Shown: piece after piece, positions 34,647-43,230 of the stretch
How positions within the stretch are numbered: position 1 is the first letter of the stretch
Layout of the letters: every line of letters begins with the position of its first letter
Assembly (NCBI GenBank): GCA_031382085.1
Contig: JANMYM010000036.1
Location: 1-64,000 of the forward strand
DNA length: 64,000 bases
Direction of reading: 5' to 3'
Origin: UBA964 sp031382085
GTDB taxonomy: Bacteria > Pseudomonadota > Gammaproteobacteria > Steroidobacterales > Steroidobacteraceae
The notes under the pieces: model-generated
What the model was told of the DNA's origin: nothing
The model's database searches: none
Seen by the model: only the letters and a program-made list of their open reading frames with translations
Made by a program: the position numbers and the translations under genes

Positions 34647-36161
34647 CTAGATGACCGCGCAGACGGTCTTGGTTTCCAGGTAATTCTCAATCGCCTGCTG
34701 GCCGCTGTCTCGTCCCCAGCCGGATTGCTTCATACCACCGATCGGCAAGCTGGCATCGAACATCGAATGGCAGTTGATCCATACCGTGCCGGCCCGAATC
34801 TGCGCCGCAAGGCGGTGCGCCTTGGACAGATCGCGGGTCCAGACACTGGCCGCGAGACCATATATCGTATTGTTAGCCATAGCCGGAACGTCGGCGAGAT
34901 CATCGACACGCTCCGCCACCACCACCGGGCCAAAAATCTCCTCCTGCACCACCGCCATGTCAGGCCGAGTGCCCACCAGCACTGTCGGTTCGATGAACGT
35001 GCCGGCGGGCCCGAGCTGCGCACCACCCGTGAGCACAGTCGCGCCGGCGCGCTTGCCCGATTCGATGTAGCGGGCAATCGTGTCGGCCTGCGCGCGGCTG
35101 ACAACCGGGCCTAACTGGGTGGCCGGATCCAGGCCATGACCCAGCTTCAAGGCCCGCGCCTGCGCGACCACGCCTTCGAGCACGCGGTCGAACACGGCGC
35201 GCTCGACATACAGGCGCGAGCCGGCGACGCAAACCTGGCCGGAATTGAAAAAGATGGCGTTGGCCGCACCCGGAATCGCATGCTCGAGTTCCGCGTCAGC
35301 TAACACAATGGCGGGGGACTTGCCGCCCAGTTCCAGTGTCAGTTTCTTGAGATTGCCACCTGCCGCCGCAAGAATCATGCGGCCGACTTCGGTTGAACCG
35401 GTAAACGCGATCTTGTCGACATCCGGGTGTGCCGCGAGTGCGGCGCCGGCCTCACTGCCACGACCGGTCACTACATTGAACACGCCCGGCGGAAAACCCG
35501 CCTCGCGCAACAACTCGGCGAGCCGCAGCGCCGTCAACGAGGTGTCCTCGGCCGGCTTCAGCACCATGGTGCAGCCTGCGGCGAGCGCGGGCGCCATTTT
35601 CATGGCTGTTAGCACAATAGGCGAATTCCACGGCGTAATAGCGCCGACCACGCCGACCGGTTCCTTGCGGGTGTAGGCCAGGATCTGCTTACCGGGTGGC
35701 GCATAGCCAATTGAAGGCTGAATGGTCTGGCCTTCAATGCGAGTTGCCTGACCGGCGAAATAGCGGAACTGCTCAATGCCACCTGGAATCTCGGCGTACT
35801 TGCCGACCCACAGTGGTTTACCCTGGTCCAGCGTCTCGAGCTCTGCGAGTTCGTCGATGTTCTGCTCCATCAGGTCCGCCATGCGCCACAGCAGCCGCGC
35901 CCGTTGCGCTGGCAGCATCTCCGGCCAGGGTCCGCTACTGAAGGCCGCACGCGCGGCCCGCACCGCCACGTCAATGTCATCGGCATCGCCAGCCGCTATC
36001 TTCGCTAACACCTCGCCGGTGGCCGGGTTCACGGTCGGGAGGTAGCGGCCCGCCTGTGGCGCGCGCCACTCATTGGCAATGAAATGACTGCGCTCACCGA
36101 CCGCCAGAAAGCGCCGCGCGCCGTCGGTCGCCGGAGCAATGGGCAGGATGTCGAGGCTCAT
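34647..36161 (-). CDS. Aldehyde dehydrogenase family protein
   Basis: The 504-residue protein has the complete ALDH set: ITPWNSPIVLTAMKMAPALAAGC, GFPPGVFNVVTGRG, FTGSTEVG, catalytic Glu in LELGGKSP and catalytic Cys in NSGQVCVAGSR. It ends with GGMKQSGWGRDSGQQAIENYLETKTV. It resembles broad-range phenylacetaldehyde/betaine-aldehyde-type enzymes and oxidises an aldehyde to the acid with NAD(P). It would take the aldehyde from the amine oxidase of the same operon if that product re-enters the cytosol (inference). Its start overlaps the deacetylase stop by four bases. Confidence 0.92.
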   Translation of the reverse strand: MSLDILPIAPATDGARRFLAVGERSHFIANEWRAPQAGRYLPTVNPATGEVLAKIAAGDADDIDVAVRAARAAFSSGPWPEMLPAQRARLLWRMADLMEQNIDELAELETLDQGKPLWVGKYAEIPGGIEQFRYFAGQATRIEGQTIQPSIGYAPPGKQILAYTRKEPVGVVGAITPWNSPIVLTAMKMAPALAAGCTMVLKPAEDTSLTALRLAELLREAGFPPGVFNVVTGRGSEAGAALAAHPDVDKIAFTGSTEVGRMILAAAGGNLKKLTLELGGKSPAIVLADAELEHAIPGAANAIFFNSGQVCVAGSRLYVERAVFDRVLEGVVAQARALKLGHGLDPATQLGPVVSRAQADTIARYIESGKRAGATVLTGGAQLGPAGTFIEPTVLVGTRPDMAVVQEEIFGPVVVAERVDDLADVPAMANNTIYGLAASVWTRDLSKAHRLAAQIRAGTVWINCHSMFDASLPIGGMKQSGWGRDSGQQAIENYLETKTVCAVI

Positions 36162-37090
36162 GTCCGCACGCGATTTTTCACGGCCGCGGTCGGCATATGA
36201 CTCTCGTGATTCTTTAGATACCAGCTGGCGATTTCCTCGCGCGTCGCGAACCAGACACCCTTGAGTTTTTTCGCATAGCGCAGGAATTCCCGCAGCGCGC
36301 TGATGCGGTACGCCCGGCCGCTGACATGCGGATGCAGTCCGACGTTCATGATACGGCCCGATTCCGCGCCTTCGGCGTACAGGACTTTCAACTCTTCGAT
36401 CAGCACATCGCGGAAATCGCGAGTCGTGAAGCCGCGGCGTGTCAGCAGCGTGAAATCGTTGATTTCATTGGTGTACGGCGTGGAAACAATGGGACCGTGG
36501 GGCGTGTGAATCAGGTAGGGCTGGTCATCGTTCATCAGGTCGCAGTAAAAGATGAGCCCGTGTTTCGCCAGGATGTCGGCGGTTTGCAGCGTGCCACGCA
36601 GGCTCGAAGACAACCAGCCGCGCGCGGGACGGCCGATTGCCTGCTGGTACACTTTCAGCGTCCGCTCGATGACGTCGCGTTCGCGCTCAGGGTCGCCTGC
36701 AAAGTCTGTTAGCAGTTCGCCCTGCTCGTAGTTGTGCGCGACGATTTCGCAGCCGCGGCTCAACGCCGCATCGAGCATCGGCCGGCGGCGCAGTGCCGTC
36801 TCGGCGTTGATGGTGCACGAGGGTTTGACTTTCATCTCATCGAACAGCTTGAAGAGCCGGAAGCAGCCCACGCGTTGACCATATTCCCGCCAGGTGAAAT
36901 TCGGGAAGTCCGGCGTGTTGCCCGGCAACACATCCGGCAGGATCGGCGGCCCACCGGCGTAGTACGGCTGGTCGGTGTCCTTCAGCAGCTGCCAGGTCTC
37001 CAGATTCAGGGTAAGTATCAGGGCCACGCGCTTGCCCCTGGGCCACCGTAGCGGCAGACGATCGGTTATCGCGGAATAGTCGTAATGCAT
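36158..37090 (-). CDS. Polysaccharide deacetylase-fold (PuuE-like) hydrolase
   Basis: The ATG at 37090 gives 310 residues. The open frame begins 16 codons earlier. NodB-type features are VALILTLNLETWQ, IVAHNYEQGE (metal-binding His) and MNVGLHPHVSGRAYRI. LNLETW is where many family members have an Asp pair, so the metal site is of the allantoinase PuuE type rather than a chitin deacetylase. This family hydrolyses C-N bonds in ureides or amides. It is the first gene of the seven-gene operon, opposite the IclR gene. Confidence 0.82.
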   Translation of the reverse strand: MHYDYSAITDRLPLRWPRGKRVALILTLNLETWQLLKDTDQPYYAGGPPILPDVLPGNTPDFPNFTWREYGQRVGCFRLFKLFDEMKVKPSCTINAETALRRRPMLDAALSRGCEIVAHNYEQGELLTDFAGDPERERDVIERTLKVYQQAIGRPARGWLSSSLRGTLQTADILAKHGLIFYCDLMNDDQPYLIHTPHGPIVSTPYTNEINDFTLLTRRGFTTRDFRDVLIEELKVLYAEGAESGRIMNVGLHPHVSGRAYRISALREFLRYAKKLKGVWFATREEIASWYLKNHESHMPTAAVKNRVRT

Positions 37091-37173
37091 GCGCGTCAGT
37101 GCCCCCGCTAACAAAATATCTTGCAGACACCCCAACATCGGACCGGCTGGTGTGGCGTCGATTATCGAATCTC

Positions 37174-37189
37174 AACCGGGCGCCCGGTT
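37174..37189. promoter_or_regulatory. 16-bp perfect palindrome, candidate IclR operator
   Basis: AACCGGGC-GCCCGGTT is a perfect palindrome in the 207-base spacer between the deacetylase operon and the IclR-type regulator. IclR proteins commonly bind such sites between their own gene and the regulated operon. The high GC content lowers its significance, and no second copy was found. Confidence 0.45.
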
Positions 37190-37297
37190 CGCGTCCAAGG
37201 TGCCGACCGTACAGTGGACATCAGCTTTTTCAGCGATTAGAATTAACCTTGGCACACCTGCCTTAACGTTTGAAAAACCACGAGAGTTCCACCACGC

Positions 37298-38122
37298 ATG
37301 GAATCCACACGCCCTATCCGCGCGCTCATTCGCGGCCTTGACGCCCTCACCGTTCTCAACCTCCGCAACGGTGCTACCGTGTCTGAAGTGGCGCAGGAAA
37401 TCAAACTGCCCCGCACCACCACCTATCGCATCCTCGAGACCCTGAGCCACGCCGGCTATGTGTATCGTGATACCACGGACGACCGCTACCGCCTAACAAT
37501 CATGGTGCGTGGCCTGTCGGACGGCTTCGACGACGAGGCATGGGTTACCCAGATTGCCCGCCCTTACATTTACGAACTTGGCAAGGAAATCGTCTGGCCG
37601 GTGGCCATTGCTTCGCTGTCGGGGACCACGATGATGGTGCGCGAGTCGACCGACCATCGTAGTCCGCTGGCTGTCGAACGCTATTCCGCCGGTTTTCGCG
37701 TGCCTATCCTCATGTCATCGGTCGGCCGCGCATATCTTGCCTTCTCGCCACAGTCGCAGCGCGACAGCCTGCTGGAAATACTGGGCCGTTCGACCAAGGA
37801 AGAAGACAAGCTGGCGCGTAACCGTGCCGAAGTAACCAAGGTACTGAATGACACCCGTCTGCAGGGCTACGCCTCGGCGGTGCGACCGCGCCGTGTATCC
37901 GACGAACTCAGCATCGGCGTACCGATCATGATCGAAGACCGCGTCCTCGCCGCACTCAGCGTCCGCTTTTCGAGCTCGGCCGTGCCCATGAAACTTGCGG
38001 TCGAGCGCTTTCTGCCCAAGCTGCGGGACACGGCGCAGAAAATCCGCCAGTCCTTTGCTGATCAGCAGCGCGATCCACCACAAGCGCATCATCGCCCGGC
38101 GATTGCGCGCCCTGCCGTCTGA
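37298..38122 (+). CDS. IclR family transcriptional regulator
   Basis: The 274-residue protein has an N-terminal winged helix (residues ~5-70; LRNGATVSEVAQEIKLPRTTTYRILETLSHAGYVYRD). The C-terminal IclR effector domain has VGRAYLAFSPQSQRDSLLEIL and GYASAVRPRRVSDELSIGVPIM. The end VRFSSSAVPMKLAVERFLPKLRDTAQKI recalls MhpR-type regulators of aromatic acid degradation. It probably controls the divergent seven-gene operon, the downstream oxidase-ETF genes, or both. Confidence 0.9.
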   Translation: MESTRPIRALIRGLDALTVLNLRNGATVSEVAQEIKLPRTTTYRILETLSHAGYVYRDTTDDRYRLTIMVRGLSDGFDDEAWVTQIARPYIYELGKEIVWPVAIASLSGTTMMVRESTDHRSPLAVERYSAGFRVPILMSSVGRAYLAFSPQSQRDSLLEILGRSTKEEDKLARNRAEVTKVLNDTRLQGYASAVRPRRVSDELSIGVPIMIEDRVLAALSVRFSSSAVPMKLAVERFLPKLRDTAQKIRQSFADQQRDPPQAHHRPAIARPAV

Positions 38123-38159
38123 AAGCCGGGCTGTCGAGGCGTAGTTCCAGGGGGCTCCC

Positions 38160-39743
38160 ATGAATGCCGAACTGTCCGTCAATTCCGACCCGGTGGTCGA
38201 GCGCCTGGTTGTTCTGTTAGGCCGCGATGCGGTGCTGACCGACGCCACCGATCGCCAGTTCTATTCCACCGACATCTTTCACGAAGGCCCGCCGGTGCGC
38301 GCGGTGGTCCGGCCGCGCAGCACCGCGGATGTCCAGGCCCTTGCGAAACTAGCGCTGGAACACAAAGTCGCGCTGGTACCGCGCGGCGGCGGTGCTTCGT
38401 ACACCGATGGCTATGTGCCGCAGGACAAGGATTCGATTGCGGTCGACACCTCGCGCATGGACCAGATCGTCGAGATCAATGAGCGCGACATGTACGTGGT
38501 GGTGCAGCCGGGCGTCAGCTGGGCGACGCTCAACGAGGCACTGCAGGCCAAGGGCTTGAGGACGCCATTTTTCGGGCCATTTTCCGGACTGGTAGCCACC
38601 GTGGGCGGCTCAATGTCGCAGAACAGCGTGACCTGGGGCACGGGCGTCTTCGGTGTCTCCGGCGAAACGGCGCTGGGCGTGGAAGTCGTGTTAGGTTCCG
38701 GCGCCACCGTCCGCACCGGCAGCTGGGGCGGCGCCAATAGCGTGCCGTTCCTGCGCTCCTACGGTCCGGATCTCACCGGTCTTTTCATGGGCGACTGCGG
38801 CGCCTTCGGCATCAAGACCGCGATCTCACTGCGCCTGATGCCACGCAACAGCCATGTCATGGGGCTGTCCTTTGGTTTCAAGGATTTTGACAGCCTGGCT
38901 GCCGGCATGGAGGCCGCCGCCCGACAGGGCCTGAACCTCTGCAATTTCGGACTGGATCCAGCCTTGCAGCAGGGACAGCTCGGCAAGGCCGATACGGCGA
39001 CCGCGCTGCAATCGGCGCTGGCGGTCTTCAAGACCTCGCGCAACGTGTTCGACGGCGCCCGGCAGTTGTTCAAGATGGCAGTCGCGGGTCGTGGGTTTCT
39101 GGACGGCGCGGTCTTTTCCGCCCACTGGATTGTCGATGGCCTGGATGATGCGCATTGCCGCTCGGCCGTCGCACGCTTGCGCAAAGTGTTGCAGCCGCAC
39201 GGCGCGGAAGTCGCGCCAACCGTCCCCACGGTTGCCAATGCCATGCCCTTCATGCCGCTCTACAACGTCCGCAGCCCGCTGGGTGAGCGCTGGGTACCGG
39301 TGCACGGGATTCTGCCGTTCTCACGCGTCAAGGCGTTTCGCGCCGAGCTGACCGCGTACTACCAGGCCAACGAGGAGCGCCTGAAGGCCAACAAGATCCG
39401 TTATGGCGGCATGTTCATGACGGTGAGTACCAACGCTTTCCTCTATGAGCCGGTGTTTTATTGGCACGATTCGCTGAACATCACGCAAGAGCGTCTGCTG
39501 CCGGACGGCTATGCAGCGACGCTGCCTAAATTCGAGGAAAACCTGCCCGGCCGGCGCATCGTTGAAGAAATGAAACGCGGCATCGCCGATATTTTCCAAA
39601 AGCACGGCGCGAGCCACTTGCAAATTGGCAAGTTCTACCCTTACATGCGGGGCCGCGATCCGGAGACGGCGAGCTTGATTCGGCACCTGAAGGCATTGCT
39701 GGACCCGGCGGGGCGCATGAATCCCGGCTCTCTGGGCCTGTAA
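38160..39743 (+). CDS. FAD-binding oxidoreductase (PCMH-type), probably ETF-linked
   Basis: The 527-residue protein is homologous to the one at 12679, sharing VPRGGGASYTDGYVP and the VQPGVSW and DPAGRMNPGSLGL segments. The PCMH FAD domain covers residues ~45-225 (SGLVATVGGSMSQNS contacts the flavin), followed by the oxidase cap. Seventy-one bases downstream lie etfB and etfA, so a dehydrogenase that reduces ETF, as D-lactate/2-hydroxyglutarate-type enzymes do, is inferred. The substrate could be a hydroxy acid or a phenolic alcohol. Confidence 0.87.
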   Translation: MNAELSVNSDPVVERLVVLLGRDAVLTDATDRQFYSTDIFHEGPPVRAVVRPRSTADVQALAKLALEHKVALVPRGGGASYTDGYVPQDKDSIAVDTSRMDQIVEINERDMYVVVQPGVSWATLNEALQAKGLRTPFFGPFSGLVATVGGSMSQNSVTWGTGVFGVSGETALGVEVVLGSGATVRTGSWGGANSVPFLRSYGPDLTGLFMGDCGAFGIKTAISLRLMPRNSHVMGLSFGFKDFDSLAAGMEAAARQGLNLCNFGLDPALQQGQLGKADTATALQSALAVFKTSRNVFDGARQLFKMAVAGRGFLDGAVFSAHWIVDGLDDAHCRSAVARLRKVLQPHGAEVAPTVPTVANAMPFMPLYNVRSPLGERWVPVHGILPFSRVKAFRAELTAYYQANEERLKANKIRYGGMFMTVSTNAFLYEPVFYWHDSLNITQERLLPDGYAATLPKFEENLPGRRIVEEMKRGIADIFQKHGASHLQIGKFYPYMRGRDPETASLIRHLKALLDPAGRMNPGSLGL

Positions 39744-39814
39744 AAAACGTTTTGGATCAATAAGTAAGGCAGAGTATTTAATAACTCACTTCACGGTGAG
39801 CAACGGAGTCATGG

Positions 39815-40567
39815 ATGAAGCGAATTCTGGTCGGCATTAAGCGGGTCGTCGATTACAACGTCCGCGTACGCGTCAAATCCGATGGCACCGGCGTCATGAC
39901 TGACGGCGTCAAGATGAGTATCAATCCGTTTGACGAGATTGCGCTCGAAGAGGCGCTGCGCATCAAGGAAAAAGGTGGCGCCGACGAAGTGGTCGTTCTG
40001 AGCATCGGCAGCGCCGATTGCCAGCAGCAGTTGCGCACTGCCCTCGCCATGGGCGCTGACCGCGCCCTGCACGTGCTGACGGATGCGACCCTTGAGCCGC
40101 TGGTCGTTGCCAGGATTTTCACCAAGCTGCTGGAGCGCGAACAGGCGTTCCTGTGCATCGTCGGCAAGCAGGCCATCGATGATGACTGCAACCAGGTCGG
40201 CCAGATGATCGCCGCCCTTTGGGATCGCCCGCAGGCGATGTTCGCGTCCAAGGTCGAAATCAATGGCGACAAGGCAACCGTGACCCGCGAAATTGACGCG
40301 GGCCTCGAAGTGCTGGAAATCGACTTGCCGGCCGTGATCTCCTCGGATCTGCGCCTTAATGAGCCGCGCTACGTGAAGCTGCCAGACATCATGAAGGCCA
40401 AGAAGAAACCATTGGAAGCCATCGATCCTGCTGCACTGGGCGTGGAACTCAAGGTCACGGGCAGGATCACCCGGTTTGAGGCGCCACCGCAACGGAGCAA
40501 GGGCGTGATGGTCAAGTCCGCACAGGAGTTGATTGACGCGCTGAAGGCCAGGGGAGTGCTGGCATGA
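39815..40567 (+). CDS. etfB: Electron transfer flavoprotein beta subunit
   Basis: The 250-residue protein has the family's length. It contains VGIKRVVDYNVRVRV, MSINPFDEIALEEALRIKEKGGADEVVVLSIG (residues ~31-62) and the recognition-loop region DLRLNEPRYVKLPDIMKAKKKP characteristic of EtfB. With EtfA it accepts electrons from flavin dehydrogenases and delivers them to ETF-quinone oxidoreductase. An ATG four bases upstream is out of frame; ACGGAG precedes the start. It overlaps etfA by four bases. Confidence 0.95.
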   Translation: MKRILVGIKRVVDYNVRVRVKSDGTGVMTDGVKMSINPFDEIALEEALRIKEKGGADEVVVLSIGSADCQQQLRTALAMGADRALHVLTDATLEPLVVARIFTKLLEREQAFLCIVGKQAIDDDCNQVGQMIAALWDRPQAMFASKVEINGDKATVTREIDAGLEVLEIDLPAVISSDLRLNEPRYVKLPDIMKAKKKPLEAIDPAALGVELKVTGRITRFEAPPQRSKGVMVKSAQELIDALKARGVLA

Positions 40568-41505
40568 GCAAGATCCTGATTATCGCCGAGCACAACGGCA
40601 CCACCCTGCACCCTAACACCGCGAAATGCGTCGCCTGCGCCACGGGTATCGCCGGCGCTGAGATTCATGTCGGCGTCTTTGCAGCCAACGGCGCCGCCAT
40701 CGCCGCGCAGGCCGCAAGACTAGCCGGCGTCGCCAAGGTGCGCGTCGTCAATAATCCGGCCAACGCGCATGCACTGGCCGCGGTGTTAGCGCCGCAAGTC
40801 GTGGCGCTGGCAGCGGGCTACAGCCACGTATTCGGCGCGTCCTCGACTTTCGGCAAGGACCTGACCCCGCGAGTTGCCGCGCTGTTAGGTGTCGGGCAGC
40901 TGTCGGATATCATGGTGGCAATCAATGCGACCACGTTCCGCCGGCCGATTTACGCCGGCAATGCCATTGTCACCGTCGAAGTGCCTGCCAATGAGATCAT
41001 GGTCGCCACCGTGCGCACCGCTTCCTTCCAGCCGGTTGCCGAAAGTGGCAATGGCGCGCTGGAGAATGTCACGCTGGACGCAAGAATTCCGACGCACACC
41101 AGATTCATTTCGGTGTCGGCGGCCAAAGCCGGTCGCCCGGATCTGGCGACCGCGGCCCGCGTCGTCTCGGGCGGCCGCGCGCTGGGCAGCGCCGAAAATT
41201 TCAACATTCTTTTCAAGCTGGCCGACAAGCTGAGCGCAGGCGTCGGCGCATCGCGCGCCGCCGTTGATGCGGGCTATGCGGCTAACGACATGCAGGTCGG
41301 CCAGACCGGCAAGATCATCGCTCCCGAGCTGTACATGGCCTTCGGCATTTCCGGCGCCATCCAGCACCTGACCGGGATCAAGGACGCGCGCACGATTGTC
41401 GCGGTCAACAAGGACAGCGAGGCGCCGATCTTTGAAATTGCGGACATCGGATTGGTGGGCGACCTGTTCCAGATTGTGCCTGAGCTCGAGAAGCTGCTGG
41501 GTTGA
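40564..41505 (+). CDS. etfA: Electron transfer flavoprotein alpha subunit
   Basis: The 313-residue protein has the N-terminal ILIIAEHNGTTLHPNTAKCV and the FAD-binding C-terminal domain. That domain holds VVSGGRALGSAENFNILFKLADKL, AAVDAGYAANDMQVGQTGKIIAPELYMAFGISGAIQHLTGI and IVAVNKDSEAPIFEIADIGLVGDLFQIVPEL, the EtfA signature. It is the obligate partner of etfB and likely serves the adjacent oxidoreductase and possibly isovaleryl-CoA dehydrogenase. Confidence 0.96.
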   Translation: MSKILIIAEHNGTTLHPNTAKCVACATGIAGAEIHVGVFAANGAAIAAQAARLAGVAKVRVVNNPANAHALAAVLAPQVVALAAGYSHVFGASSTFGKDLTPRVAALLGVGQLSDIMVAINATTFRRPIYAGNAIVTVEVPANEIMVATVRTASFQPVAESGNGALENVTLDARIPTHTRFISVSAAKAGRPDLATAARVVSGGRALGSAENFNILFKLADKLSAGVGASRAAVDAGYAANDMQVGQTGKIIAPELYMAFGISGAIQHLTGIKDARTIVAVNKDSEAPIFEIADIGLVGDLFQIVPELEKLLG

Positions 41506-41576
41506 TGGCTGACTAGCGAAGAAGTCGGGAAGCGATCGAGCGTGCCGGCCTTGCATTCAAGGGCGAAGGCACGAAA

Positions 41577-42770
41577 GTGGGCCCTATCAACACGCGATCA
41601 ACCAAACGTTCTTTCATTCTGCTGATGGGCCTGATCGCCGGCCTGTCGGCGTTCGGCATGGCGAGCGTAGTCCCGAGCCTGCCGGCATTGGCGCGCGCAT
41701 TCGGCCGGCCGCTGGGCGATGTGCAGTTCGTCGTTTCAATCTACCTGCTGGGCCTCGGCATATTCCAGCCGTTCCAGGGCATGCTCAGCGACCGGTTTGG
41801 GCGGCGGCCGGTATTGCTTGCGGGTTTCGCGACCTTTTTGTTAGGCAGCATCGGCGCGGCGCTGGCGCCAAGCCTTCTGGTCCTGGTGCTATGCCGCCTG
41901 CTGCAGGCCGCCGGTGTCAGTGTCGCCACGGTGATAACGCGCGCCATCATTCGTGACACTTACGAGCCCCATGAAGCGGCAATCACCATGGCGTTCACGT
42001 CGGCCGTCATGGGTCTCGCGCCCATCATGGCGCCGCTGCTGGGCGGCGTGGTCATCGAATATTTCGACTGGCATGGCCTGTTCGTACTGCACGCACTGAT
42101 TGCCCTCGGCCTCTGGATCTGGATTGCCGTGGCTTTGCGCGAATCGCGCCCCGCAGATACGCCGGTCAGTAACTTGCGCGATTTCCTGCGTAACGCGCGT
42201 CTGTTGTGGGGCGATGCCCGGTTCGTCGGCCACAGCATGACGTACGCTTTCATGAGTGCCGCTTCCTTCGTGTTCGTCACCGTCGGCGCAACGCTTTTTA
42301 ACCGCCTGTTCGGTATTCCGCCAGCGCGATTTGGCGTTATCTGGGCGATGCTGGCGTTCGCCTACATGGTGGGCTCCTACCTCGCCGCGCGGCTGGTGCG
42401 GCGCTGGGGCAGCGCGCCGACCTTGTTAGCTGGTGTGCGGCTTAACCTGGCCAGCGGCCTGCTGTTCCTCGCGGTGGCTGGCTGGCGCGATGCGCCACTG
42501 GCCGCCTATTGCGTCGTGCTCGCCGGCAACACGCTGTCTTTCGGCATGGCCTCGCCGTTGTCGCTGGCGGGCGCGGTCGCGGACCGGCCTGAGATCGCCG
42601 GCGTGGCGTCGGGACTGTCGAGCTCGACCGCCATGCTGGTGGCGACAGTGTTTGCGTTCCTGTCCGGCAACTTGTTCGACGGCACCGCTCTCAGCGTGGC
42701 CTGGCTGATGCCTGTGACTTGTGTCGGCGCCTATATTGCCGTAAACAGGGCACTCAAATCCCATGCCTAA
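41577..42770 (+). CDS. MFS transporter, Bcr/CflA-type (DHA1) exporter
   Basis: The 397-residue protein begins at GTG and has twelve predicted membrane segments. The MFS motif LSDRFGRRPVLLAG lies in the second/third helix loop. A motif C-like stretch (AVMGLAPIMAPLLGGVVIEYFDWHGLF, helix five) marks drug/proton antiporters of the Bcr/CflA group. It probably exports a small molecule, perhaps a toxic intermediate. It overlaps the next gene by eight bases and follows etfA by 71 bases. Confidence 0.85.
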   Translation: MGPINTRSTKRSFILLMGLIAGLSAFGMASVVPSLPALARAFGRPLGDVQFVVSIYLLGLGIFQPFQGMLSDRFGRRPVLLAGFATFLLGSIGAALAPSLLVLVLCRLLQAAGVSVATVITRAIIRDTYEPHEAAITMAFTSAVMGLAPIMAPLLGGVVIEYFDWHGLFVLHALIALGLWIWIAVALRESRPADTPVSNLRDFLRNARLLWGDARFVGHSMTYAFMSAASFVFVTVGATLFNRLFGIPPARFGVIWAMLAFAYMVGSYLAARLVRRWGSAPTLLAGVRLNLASGLLFLAVAGWRDAPLAAYCVVLAGNTLSFGMASPLSLAGAVADRPEIAGVASGLSSSTAMLVATVFAFLSGNLFDGTALSVAWLMPVTCVGAYIAVNRALKSHA

Positions 42771-43230
42771 CGTTCAGGATCAAGCCGCGATTGAAAGCGC
42801 CGTTCGGGCGCTGGAACAGTACTGGGCGGCACTCGACTTCAAGGCGATCCGCGCGCTGTGGGACGATTCCGCGCCGCCGCTCTACCTGGCCGAGGAAACC
42901 ATGGGACCTGCCCGCAGCTGGGACGAGCTGGAAAAGTACTGGGGCGCGACCGGGAAACTCGCCAAACGCAACCAGGTCAGGATCACCAATATTCGTTATC
43001 ACGACCTCACTAGCGACGTCATTTCCACTTTCTATGACATGCACTGGGACATCGAACTCGACGACGGCAAGACGATCGGCGGTGATAATCGCGTGTGCGT
43101 CAGCTTCAAGCGCACAGCCGCCGGCTGGCGCATCGGGCAATACATCGAGGCGCCGTTAGCTCCGCTGCTCTACATGCGCCAGCTCTACGAACTGAATACG
43201 TCGCACGACTTTAAGACTCCGCGCCCATGA
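42763..43230 (+). CDS. SnoaL/NTF2-like protein
   Basis: The 155-residue protein has the cone-shaped NTF2 fold pattern: an N-terminal helix IESAVRALEQYWAALDFKAIRALWDD, then alternating beta strands with DMHWDIELDDGKTIGGDNRVCVSFKRTAAGWRIGQYIE. Such proteins act as small isomerases, hydrolases or ligand-binding subunits. No catalytic residues can be assigned. It overlaps the MFS gene by eight bases and the next gene by four, so it is part of the same unit. Confidence 0.75.
   Translation: MPNVQDQAAIESAVRALEQYWAALDFKAIRALWDDSAPPLYLAEETMGPARSWDELEKYWGATGKLAKRNQVRITNIRYHDLTSDVISTFYDMHWDIELDDGKTIGGDNRVCVSFKRTAAGWRIGQYIEAPLAPLLYMRQLYELNTSHDFKTPRP

Noticed and set aside
39752..39782. Possible sigma-70 promoter (TTGGAT ... 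TTTAAT) before etfB
   Set aside because: The spacer would be 19 bases and the -35 is weak. The region is merely AT-rich, so it is not listed as a feature.
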